A stretch of 64,000 nt of DNA, taken from positions 1 through 64,000 of the forward strand of contig JAEDFU010000004.1 in NCBI GenBank assembly GCA_016297915.1. Reading direction: 5' to 3'. The DNA comes from Clostridia bacterium. GTDB lineage: Bacteria > Bacillota > Clostridia > Christensenellales > UBA1242. Numbering within the stretch: position 1 is the first letter of the stretch; each line of letters starts with the position of its first letter. Shown piece by piece: positions 1-7,406 of this stretch. Under the pieces are notes generated by a model, which worked only from the letters and a program-made list of their open reading frames with translations, made no database searches and was not told where the DNA came from. Made by a program: the position numbers and the translations under genes.

Positions 1-158
1 CCCCTAACCTTTACATCGTGCTTTTGCACGATATAAGGTGCGTCGACCTCCCACCTTACACTGCTTTGCAGTGTGTATTGCTTTTAAGCAATACATCAGG
101 GTGCACCCTGCATACACAGTATTGCCAAATTTATTTTGGCATAAGTGGGGTCGGTGTG
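1..158. repeat. Multi-hairpin repeat unit, copy 1
   Basis: Non-coding unit present twice in direct orientation (second copy 393-550, constant offset 392, about four substitutions). Nearly all of it folds. A hairpin at 15-32 has arms ATCGTGC/GCACGAT and a TTTT loop. A closing stem pairs 44-47 plus 50-54 with 145-153 (two-base bulge) and encloses four hairpins: CACTGC/GCAGTG, GTATTGCT/AGCAATAC, the palindrome GGGTGCACCC, and TGCCAAA/TTTGGCA at 123-141. This multibranch form suggests a structured RNA or a palindromic interspersed repeat. The element touches the window edge, so more copies may lie to the left. The short frames crossing it resemble no known protein. Confidence 0.8.
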
Positions 159-392
159 TATTCGGGAACTCGTCAGTGTTCCACTGCCACCCGAAGAATG
201 ACGCTTCGCTTATTGCGAGTCCACTCATCTCTACCATGAGCAAGTGTTTGACGCCTGTCAAACACTTTTTCTTTTAACTAGGAAGTGTTGAAAGTTTACT
301 TTCATAAACGAACCTAGGGAAAGAAAAATAGTTTGCTTGCAAACTTGCGAATGTGTAGAGATGAGCGGACGAGAACTACAGTTCATTATATC
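159..392. other. Hairpin-rich spacer between the two repeat copies
   Basis: No gene seen. It continues the hairpin series. TTCGGG 161-166 pairs with CCCGAA 190-195 around GGAAC/GTTCC. An 11-bp stem at 242-267 (arms AAGTGTTTGAC/GTCAAACACTT, loop GCCT) is followed by a T-rich run, so it looks like an intrinsic terminator on the plus strand. Smaller hairpins are GAAAGT/ACTTTC and GTTTGC/GCAAAC. A 16-bp inverted repeat with one mismatch joins 219-234 and 355-370 across 120 bp. A plus-strand non-coding transcript ending near 270 is possible, but no promoter is visible inside the window. Confidence 0.6.
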
Positions 393-550
393 CCCCTAAC
401 CTTTACATCGTGCTTTTGCACGATATAAGGTGCGTCGACCTCCCACCCTACACTGCCTTGCAGTGTGTATTGCTTTTTAGCAATACATCAGGGTGCACCC
501 TGCATACATAGTATTGCCAAATTTATTTTGGCATAAGTGGGGTCGGTGTG
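393..550. repeat. Multi-hairpin repeat unit, copy 2
   Basis: Direct copy of 1-158. The differences fall in the loop of the CACTGC hairpin (TTT to CTT), at the loop-closing position of the GTATTGC hairpin, in the single strand before the CACTGC hairpin (TTACAC to CTACAC), and in the single strand before the last hairpin (CACAGT to CATAGT). No paired position inside a long stem is broken, which fits selection on folding. The copy ends just before the cls terminator. Confidence 0.8.
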
Positions 551-556
551 ATTTAT

Positions 557-597
557 AAAAAAAGCTTATTGTATTTAATTTGCAATAAGCTTTTTTT
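557..597 (-). terminator. Intrinsic terminator of cls
   Basis: Arms at 561-571 and 583-593 (AAGCTTATTG/CAATAAGCTT) are flanked by A and T runs on both sides. On the minus strand it follows the cls stop directly and ends in a T run. The symmetry could also stop plus-strand transcripts. Confidence 0.85.
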
Positions 598-600
598 GTT

Positions 601-2127
601 TTAGAATAACGGCGTAAACAATTTGACAAATGCACAAAAGAGTTTGGTGAAAATGTTTTGTTTGTAGTCTTTCATATCCACTGCTGTACTTAGGATTTGT
701 TCAAAATCCGCTTGTATATCTGGGATACATGCAGACTTGTACATAAGCACACCACATTCATAATGATGAACAAAACTCCTGTAGTCAAAGTTCACTGTCC
801 CAACAACAGCAAATTCATTGTCTACTAAGACTTGTTTTGCATGAATAAATCCTTGGCTGTATTCAAAAATTTTTATTCCATTTGATTGCAACTCTTTGTA
901 TGATGACCTTGTTATCATAAAGATTGTTCGTTTATCTGGAATATGTGGCGTAATGATTTTGACATCTACGCCTCTTTTGCTTGCATTAATTAATGCATTT
1001 TTTAGTTTGCTATCAATTATTAAATATGGCGTAGTAATTAGAACACTATCTTTGGCTTGACCGATTAGATTGATATATAAGTTTTCAGCAACATAATCTC
1101 CATAAAAATATTTTGGTCCGTCGCCAAATGGACAAACCAAGCCCTGTGACTCAGACTGATGTGGAACTATATATTTATCAAACTTTTCGCCCATTTTGCT
1201 TTGAATATCGTACAGTTGCAAGAACATACACACAAGACTATCCACAGCAGAACCTTCGAGCCTAACCGCACTATCTTTCCATGTTCCATAAGGGTGCACC
1301 TCGTTTATATATTCGTCAGCAATATTGATTCCTCCCATATATCCGACTTTGCCGTCAATAACAGTAATTTTTCGGTGGTCTCGATTGTTATAAACTGACG
1401 AAGTTGTATATGAGTACTCATTAAATTTGACGCACTTAATCCCTATTTTTCGCAATTTCTTGGCAAAATTTGAAGGCAGTCTAGAGATTGTTCCTAGGTC
1501 ATCATATACTACTCTGACTTCCACTCCGTCTTTGACTTTTTGCTGGAGCACGGAGTATATTTGCGACCACATTTTGCCACGCTCAATTATAAAGTACTCC
1601 ATAAAGATATAATCTTTGGCACTCGACAAGTCTACTAAAAGACTATCCAAAAAGTCCTCACCACAACTTAAAAATTTGGTATTTGTATTTTTGTAAGGAA
1701 CAAAACCAGTAGTCCTATAAATGTAATTAAATACCCCACTCGCATCTTTGAAATCAGTTGTAATAAGTTTTTGAACATCGCTAGATAATTGAATATTCTT
1801 GCCAAATTGATTGAATGTATATTCTGAGTACTTTTTTACTTTTTTTGGAATTTTTATTTTCAAAAACAAGAAACAAAACGCAACTCCAACCAGTGGCATC
1901 AAAATACACAAAATTACTAGTGGTAGTTGCCCCTCTATTATCATATCCGAATTGATAATCGCAAGCACAACAAAAAGTGCAATTATAGACAAAACTATAT
2001 TAATCGGAACAATTTGAAAGCTCTCAGATATAACAAGCGGAAAAACTATATACAAAACAAGTTGCATAAGTATTGCAAGACAAATAAGAGTAAACCTGCT
2101 AAATATTAATTTTAAACACTTTTTCAT
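601..2127 (-). CDS. cls: Cardiolipin synthase (phospholipase D family)
   Basis: Condenses two phosphatidylglycerol molecules to cardiolipin and glycerol at the inner face of the cytoplasmic membrane. The 508-residue length is usual for bacterial Cls. Hydrophobic segments lie in the first 90 residues. Two HKD motifs form the active site: HRKITVIDG starting at about residue 251, with GGINIADEY after it, and HAKQVLVDN starting at about residue 429, followed by GTVNFDYRS. The gene stands alone between its own promoter and terminator. Family assignment is firm; the exact lipid substrate is inferred from the family. Confidence 0.95.
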   Translation of the reverse strand: MKKCLKLIFSRFTLICLAILMQLVLYIVFPLVISESFQIVPINIVLSIIALFVVLAIINSDMIIEGQLPLVILCILMPLVGVAFCFLFLKIKIPKKVKKYSEYTFNQFGKNIQLSSDVQKLITTDFKDASGVFNYIYRTTGFVPYKNTNTKFLSCGEDFLDSLLVDLSSAKDYIFMEYFIIERGKMWSQIYSVLQQKVKDGVEVRVVYDDLGTISRLPSNFAKKLRKIGIKCVKFNEYSYTTSSVYNNRDHRKITVIDGKVGYMGGINIADEYINEVHPYGTWKDSAVRLEGSAVDSLVCMFLQLYDIQSKMGEKFDKYIVPHQSESQGLVCPFGDGPKYFYGDYVAENLYINLIGQAKDSVLITTPYLIIDSKLKNALINASKRGVDVKIITPHIPDKRTIFMITRSSYKELQSNGIKIFEYSQGFIHAKQVLVDNEFAVVGTVNFDYRSFVHHYECGVLMYKSACIPDIQADFEQILSTAVDMKDYKQNIFTKLFCAFVKLFTPLF

Positions 2128-2166
2128 AAAAAACCTTTTGATTTAGTTTGCAAATATTTTAAGCGT

Positions 2167-2175
2167 ATTATAACA
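2167..2175 (-). promoter_or_regulatory. Extended -10 promoter of cls
   Basis: Reads TGTTATAAT on the minus strand, an extended -10 (TGnTATAAT), 40 bp before the cls start. No good -35 box is seen at the usual distance, as is common for extended -10 promoters. Confidence 0.6.
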
Positions 2176-2572
2176 TATTTTGAGACAATTCATAATTAAA
2201 AACTATAATTTTTGGATTTTTTATAATCTCAAATTTTTAGAAATTATACTAAAAATTAAGTTGTAATATTTAGTTAATGTCAACTGTAAGTATATCTTCC
2301 CCAAATACAACAAAACAAATTTAAGGAATGAGTATTGCATTTTTTGGAAATGTGCACTAAAATGTCACGGTATAAAAAAATTATTTTTTTGCCTACACTT
2401 GACACACTTGTTTTGAGCAAAATGGAAGAAGGCAAATATTTGAGCATTAATTGTGTAAACTAACTCAAAATCCTTGCTCCCTATATCACAGCTGAAACTA
2501 ACTTTTTTAGCTCTTGAAAACAAGTTAAATGAAAACCAAATGGAACAAAATTAATTATTTGAAGCAAAAGCA
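2176..2572. other. Intergenic region without recognised content
   Basis: AT-rich stretch between the cls promoter and the gltX terminator. No open frame with a ribosome-binding site, tRNA or strong hairpin was found. Confidence 0.5.
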
Positions 2573-2602
2573 AAAAGACACACTTAAATAAGCGTGTCTT
2601 TT
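2573..2602 (-). terminator. Intrinsic terminator of the truA-gltX operon
   Basis: Stem AAAAAGACAC/GTGTCTTTTT with an inner CTT/AAG and loop AAAT, one mismatch, followed on the minus strand by a T run directly after the gltX stop. Confidence 0.85.
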
Positions 2603-2610
2603 TTGTATAA

Positions 2611-4275
2611 TTATACATTGAGTTCTGCCTTTAAAATATCTAGTCTACGATACAATTCGTCTTTGCCAAGTACACAACAGATTGAGAACAAATCTGGTGT
2701 ATTGGTTTTTCCTGTAAACGCATATCTAATAATATTACACAAACTAGCCACATTTCCATTATATTTGCTTGGGTCTTGTTTGTAAAGTTTGTTATCTACG
2801 CAAAAGTTGTTGTTTTCTGCAAGCTTTTTTACTCTTTCAAACCAATCAGTCTTGTCCAAATCACTCTCAAAGAGTACAATATAAGTTTGCAATATTTTGC
2901 ATAATAATGCATTGTCTATGCCTGTAATTTGCGAGAAATCGTGCTCTATATTTTCGAAATTATCAAACATATAATTGTAGTATTCCCTAACCATAGACCA
3001 TTTGAAGATATCTTTTCTAGGTTTTGGGGTGTCTCTTTCGATACTTAGAACATCTATTGCATATTGCTCGTTTGATTTCAACATCTCAGCAAACTCTGTA
3101 TCATAATCCTCCGCCCAAGCAAGCAACTGATTATAAACATTGCTAGCCGAAAGCCTTGATATATATTCTTTGGATACATCGTTTAGTTTGACCATATCAA
3201 ACATTGGGTTTCCACTGCCAATTTTTTCGAGTTTAAATGGAAATTCGTGATAATCAGTATTTGGATTTTCCTTTCGCCACATTTCAAAATCACTGTTAAG
3301 TAGATTTAGTAAATATTCCTTAACAGCAATTATTGGATAACCGTCTTGTACAAAGTACATACAGTTAGCTTCAGGATCTTTTCGCTTACTTAATTTTCTC
3401 TTTTTGCCATCATCCAATTTGCAAATGTTTGGAGTATGCACATAAGGAATAAGATTAAAGCCAAATTTTTGAAAAATTTCAATGTGACTTGCAACCGACT
3501 GATACCAATCCTCTCCACGAACAATCATTGTTGTTCCCATAAGAGTATCATCAACAGCGTGAGCAAACGAATAAACTGGGATACCATTACTCTTGATAAG
3601 AACCACATCCTTACCATTTTCCCTTATCTCTCTCTTGCCCTTGATTAAATCATGAATTTCAAAAGTTTTGTCCGGATTACCGGTAGAAAGCAGTCTTAGA
3701 GCAAATGGTTTGCCAGCGTTAAGATTTTCCTCAATATCATCGAGAGTCAAATTTCTACATACATCATGGTCAATTGTATCGTTGTTTTGCTCAATTTCTT
3801 GTTCTCTCTTAGCTACTATATCCTCTTTGTCCTCAAGTTTGGAACAAAAACAAGGATAAGCTCCGCCTCTTGACACCAAGTACTTAGCAAAAGCCCTATA
3901 GATATCCAATCTTTTGCTTTGTACATAAGGCCCATAAATCCCCTTTTCAGGTTCATTTCCTCTATAGCCTTCCATAGGGATGATATCAAATTTGCCAAGA
4001 GCTTTGTACAATAGGTCTCCGGCATTTTCAATCTCTCTTTTCTGATCTGTATCCTCAAGCCTTAAATAAAACACACTCGATGGAGTCTTAGCAAGCATTT
4101 CGTGCAATACACACTGAAATAATCCACCAATATGCAAGTATCCTGTTGGACTAGGTGCAAATCTTGTTACAACACCGTCTTTGAGAAGTGGTCTACTTGG
4201 ATACTTAGCAAAATAGTAATTAATATCATCATTTACATTGGGATAAAGCAAATCTGCTAATTTATTAAAGTCCAT
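2611..4275 (-). CDS. gltX: Glutamate--tRNA ligase
   Basis: Class I aminoacyl-tRNA synthetase that charges tRNA-Glu (possibly also tRNA-Gln in organisms using GatCAB). The HIGH-type motif is HIGG at residues 48-51 after RFAPSPTGYL, and the KMSKS-type loop is KLSKR near residue 293. LRLEDTDQKR and YPCFCSK are family hallmarks. At 554 residues it is longer than typical GltX (about 480-500), with the extra length mainly in the C-terminal half. It is the last gene of the truA operon, 17 bp after a lipoprotein gene. Discrimination between tRNA-Glu and tRNA-Gln cannot be read from the sequence. Confidence 0.95.
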   Translation of the reverse strand: MDFNKLADLLYPNVNDDINYYFAKYPSRPLLKDGVVTRFAPSPTGYLHIGGLFQCVLHEMLAKTPSSVFYLRLEDTDQKREIENAGDLLYKALGKFDIIPMEGYRGNEPEKGIYGPYVQSKRLDIYRAFAKYLVSRGGAYPCFCSKLEDKEDIVAKREQEIEQNNDTIDHDVCRNLTLDDIEENLNAGKPFALRLLSTGNPDKTFEIHDLIKGKREIRENGKDVVLIKSNGIPVYSFAHAVDDTLMGTTMIVRGEDWYQSVASHIEIFQKFGFNLIPYVHTPNICKLDDGKKRKLSKRKDPEANCMYFVQDGYPIIAVKEYLLNLLNSDFEMWRKENPNTDYHEFPFKLEKIGSGNPMFDMVKLNDVSKEYISRLSASNVYNQLLAWAEDYDTEFAEMLKSNEQYAIDVLSIERDTPKPRKDIFKWSMVREYYNYMFDNFENIEHDFSQITGIDNALLCKILQTYIVLFESDLDKTDWFERVKKLAENNNFCVDNKLYKQDPSKYNGNVASLCNIIRYAFTGKTNTPDLFSICCVLGKDELYRRLDILKAELNV

Positions 4276-4292
4276 ATTTCTCCTTTTTTTGT

Positions 4293-5384
4293 TTACGCAA
4301 CAATTAGTGACAAGTCATAGATTAGTTTTGCGAAGGTATTTGTTACAAAGTCATCTAAATACACAAGTGATGCTTTTTTTGATTTGGTTAAAGTATCCAA
4401 ATAACTACCATAATCAACACCAGCAATAAGACCAAACTTATATTGCGCTATTTTGTAAATATCTTGTTCGTTATAGGTACTTACATATGTTTTGAGTCTC
4501 TGATTAAAGACACTACAGCTATACAAATAGTTATTTACCAATTCCATAATATTGTCATGTGCAGTCCCCTCGTCATCTAAGCCTGCAATAACTGTTGGAG
4601 ATAGAGTTTTGATTGTATTTAGATTGTCTATAAGCGAAAATTTATTTGAATTCATTACAATCGAATCCAAATCGTCAGCAATCCCCTTTGACCCTACCGA
4701 ATAGTCGAAAGCCTTGAAATTGTTTAAATAAACAATGTATGCAATATCTACATAAGTCTTTTCAATCTTGGTTTCCAGAGGCGATGCTGCAATTGCATCA
4801 GGATTAGAAACACAATACTTGTTGTTAAGATTGATAAATTTGTAAATAAAGTCGAACGACTTGTCTATAACCCTATTAAGTTCAAATGAATAATTAGAAA
4901 GATTAAATTCCATTACATTGCTAACGCCACCCTTAGTTGCATCACAGAATGTATTGTAAGCATTTTTGAAAGTTGCAAGTTGTGACTTGAGAGCTTGCAA
5001 ACTATTATACAAGTCATTCATCTCATTTTTGTCATATTTTGCACTTGACATCTTCAAATAAAAATTCTCTTGATTTTTTTCGTAATAATTAAAGATATTA
5101 TCCAAAATCTTTTGCTGATAGCCAAGAACCACATATTTTTTGGCAAGTTTATTCGAAGGCAATGTTGCATTAATTACATTTTTGACATCCGCCTCATAAT
5201 TGATAACTATAGAATTTGGTCTAGTCTCGTCCGAAAAGAACTTATTATCGCCCTCAACGACACATACTTCCTTTGTTTGAGTATACAATTTATTTAGGTC
5301 TTGAGACTTATAATCATCTCCACAACCACACAAACAAACCAAAGCTACCAGCGGAAGAACAAGTAAACTAAAAAACTTTTTCAT
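4293..5384 (-). CDS. Helical lipoprotein of unknown function
   Basis: The N-terminal signal MKKFFSLLVLPLVALVCLCG ends in a lipobox LCGC, so Cys21 should be lipidated and the protein anchored outside the membrane. The remaining roughly 340 residues look mostly helical, with no known domain recognised. A GTG six bases upstream is in frame, but the Shine-Dalgarno GAGG lies seven bases before this ATG. It sits 11 bp after a second helical envelope protein whose segment around MEVLLGNYS resembles MEFNLSNYS here, so the two may be distant paralogues acting together. Function is unknown. Confidence 0.75.
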   Translation of the reverse strand: MKKFFSLLVLPLVALVCLCGCGDDYKSQDLNKLYTQTKEVCVVEGDNKFFSDETRPNSIVINYEADVKNVINATLPSNKLAKKYVVLGYQQKILDNIFNYYEKNQENFYLKMSSAKYDKNEMNDLYNSLQALKSQLATFKNAYNTFCDATKGGVSNVMEFNLSNYSFELNRVIDKSFDFIYKFINLNNKYCVSNPDAIAASPLETKIEKTYVDIAYIVYLNNFKAFDYSVGSKGIADDLDSIVMNSNKFSLIDNLNTIKTLSPTVIAGLDDEGTAHDNIMELVNNYLYSCSVFNQRLKTYVSTYNEQDIYKIAQYKFGLIAGVDYGSYLDTLTKSKKASLVYLDDFVTNTFAKLIYDLSLIVA

Positions 5385-5395
5385 ACACACACCTC

Positions 5396-6394
5396 TTAGT
5401 ATCCTAGCACATTAAGTACATATATAAGACTACTTTGTGCACCGATTACAATTTCACTCAAGTTTTGACCATCCGCCATCTGTTGTTTGGCTATGTTTTG
5501 TTTGCCAAGTGCTTTGTTATACTCGGACGAATACTTATTGCTTAGAGTATTATAACTATTCAAAAAGCCGTATTCTGTGTACTTTGTCGAAAAGATATTT
5601 ACATTTTGATTAATCTTAATAATTTTGTCCAAAACCAAATGCAAATCGTGTGCATAATAAGGCTCTTCCATAATCTTAATACTAGACTTGGTTGCCACAT
5701 TTAGACTACGGCCAAAACTATCCATTAATGCAAGCTTGGTATCAAAGATTGTTTGAGAATACTTAGCTTTGATTATTTCAAACATTTTGGCAATCAACTG
5801 AGATGCATTATTAAGACATTCTCTATATGTCACTCTTAAGTTTGAGTAGTTACCGAGCAAAACTTCCATTTCTGTATTTGTACCAGTAACCGTTGCTTGA
5901 CACGAATTTAGATTGTCTATGTTATCACTTAGAGACTTATAACTGCTTGTGTACTTTTTTGCAATTGATTTTAATTCCTTGGTCAAGCTATCAATTCCAG
6001 TTGTGTTTTTGATATAAGGAAGCAAACTAGATATAATATTATCCGCCTCTTGTTCCATTACTGTATAACTATCAAAGTAACATGTTACATTGCCACCCTC
6101 ATCGTAGGTTGTAATTATAGTGTCAGATAACATTGTCTCTCTTAGAGATATAATAGACTTTTCGTTAGACGATGCACTCGAAAAAAGCTGCGACGCATCC
6201 TCACCATAATAATTGTATTTTCTCAAACTAATAAGTTTTTCTTTTGTTCCCAACGACTCTTTGTAGTCAACAATCTCACAAACTTTGTTATATGCGACTA
6301 CTTCGTCTTTTTCCTTAAAGACAAACGCCCAAATGCCGAATGCTATAACTACTACAACACTGAGCGCTACGACTATTTTGACCCAAAACTTCAT
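5396..6394 (-). CDS. Membrane-anchored helical protein of unknown function
   Basis: An N-terminal membrane segment (about residues 5-26, no lipobox) is followed by roughly 300 largely helical extracytoplasmic residues rich in Asn, Ser and Lys. No enzyme motif is seen. The start is supported by AGGAGAG just upstream. It lies between truA (85 bp upstream) and the lipoprotein gene downstream, so it is probably co-transcribed with both. The pairing of one membrane-anchored and one lipidated protein of similar make-up suggests a cell-surface complex, but that is inference. Confidence 0.7.
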   Translation of the reverse strand: MKFWVKIVVALSVVVVIAFGIWAFVFKEKDEVVAYNKVCEIVDYKESLGTKEKLISLRKYNYYGEDASQLFSSASSNEKSIISLRETMLSDTIITTYDEGGNVTCYFDSYTVMEQEADNIISSLLPYIKNTTGIDSLTKELKSIAKKYTSSYKSLSDNIDNLNSCQATVTGTNTEMEVLLGNYSNLRVTYRECLNNASQLIAKMFEIIKAKYSQTIFDTKLALMDSFGRSLNVATKSSIKIMEEPYYAHDLHLVLDKIIKINQNVNIFSTKYTEYGFLNSYNTLSNKYSSEYNKALGKQNIAKQQMADGQNLSEIVIGAQSSLIYVLNVLGY

Positions 6395-6479
6395 ACTCTC
6401 TCCTAATCAATTGAATATGTTTACACAATTATCAATTATATTTTATCAAAGTTTGATATTGTCGTCAATGAAATCCCCT

Positions 6480-7214
6480 TTAGTATTCGACATTTTTGAG
6501 CACTAATCCTTTGGACGGCATAGTTTTGCCAGCCTGGTCTCTTGACTTTGACTCAATAACATCCTTTAGCTTTTCACACTGTAATTTGCCATAGCCAACA
6601 TCAACAAGTGTTCCCATGATAATTCTCACCATGTTATACAAAAAGCCATTGCCAGTGATAACTAATTTGTATAGACCGCCACCCAAATCAACTATACTAC
6701 AAAGATAAACTATTCTTACTTTGTCCTTAACCTCAGTGTTACTTGCACAAAAACTCGAAAAATCATGCTCACCCTCAAAATACTTACACGCTTCCCCCAT
6801 AGCCTCAATATTTACATTTAGACCAATTTGTGTCGCAAATCTCTCGTAAACAGCATTTTGCATACCGCAGTAAAAGTAGTACTCATATGTTTTTTGCTTG
6901 GATGAATACCTTGCATGAAAGTCACTGCTACACTTATCTATCTCAAGCACCCTTATATCCTTGGGCAGTATTGCATTGAGATAAGATAGTGTCCTATGTT
7001 CGTTAATATCCTCATTGCAATCAAAGTGGCACACTTGACAAATTGCTGACACACCAGCATCTGTTCTGCCTGACGCTACAATACTTATATCACTCTTCAA
7101 AACCTGTTTGAGTGCAGACTCCAACTCACCTTGAATAGTCACTTTGTCCTTTTGTATCTGAAATCCAGAATAATTTGCACCGTCGTAACTTATTTTTAGA
7201 ACATATCTTTGCAT
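6480..7214 (-). CDS. truA: tRNA pseudouridine(38-40) synthase TruA
   Basis: Isomerises uridines 38-40 in the anticodon stem-loop of several tRNAs. The catalytic motif GRTDAGVSA carries the nucleophile Asp52. KISYDGANYSGFQIQ at the N-terminus and GNGFLYNMVRIIMGTL near the C-terminus are diagnostic. 244 residues is normal. It is the first gene of the minus-strand operon that ends with gltX, so two tRNA functions bracket two envelope genes. Confidence 0.96.
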   Translation of the reverse strand: MQRYVLKISYDGANYSGFQIQKDKVTIQGELESALKQVLKSDISIVASGRTDAGVSAICQVCHFDCNEDINEHRTLSYLNAILPKDIRVLEIDKCSSDFHARYSSKQKTYEYYFYCGMQNAVYERFATQIGLNVNIEAMGEACKYFEGEHDFSSFCASNTEVKDKVRIVYLCSIVDLGGGLYKLVITGNGFLYNMVRIIMGTLVDVGYGKLQCEKLKDVIESKSRDQAGKTMPSKGLVLKNVEY

Positions 7215-7244
7215 AAATTTTCCTCATGGAATGAATTAAATCTA

Positions 7245-7272
7245 ATTATACTTGTAATAATTAACTAGTCAA
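7245..7272 (-). promoter_or_regulatory. Promoter of the truA operon
   Basis: On the minus strand TTGACT (7267-7272) and TATAAT (7245-7250) are 16 bp apart, about 30 bp before truA. It is divergent from the nifJ promoter. Confidence 0.75.
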
Positions 7273-7343
7273 TTTAATTTTAATACAAAATAGACAATTA
7301 TTCAATTGTTTGAAAGGAATTTACACCAAAGATAGATAATTAT

Positions 7344-7372
7344 TTGACTAATTTTGTGCTAACAAATATAAT
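7344..7372 (+). promoter_or_regulatory. Strong promoter of nifJ
   Basis: TTGACT (7344-7349) and TATAAT (7367-7372) are separated by 17 bp. The predicted start of transcription is near 7379. This rules out the longer open frame that begins with TTG inside the -35 box. Confidence 0.85.
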
Positions 7373-7406
7373 GAGAATAGTACTTTTTATGACAAGGAGA
7401 AAAATA

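Noticed and set aside
4..277. Open frames of 73-85 codons across the hairpin repeat
   Set aside because: They lack ribosome-binding sites, cross stems on both strands, and the variation between copies follows folding rather than codon position.
1..550. CRISPR array
   Set aside because: Only two repeats, far too long (158 bp), with one 234-bp spacer and no cas genes.
2176..2572. Small RNA gene between cls and gltX
   Set aside because: No strong hairpin, promoter or terminator beyond those of the flanking genes.
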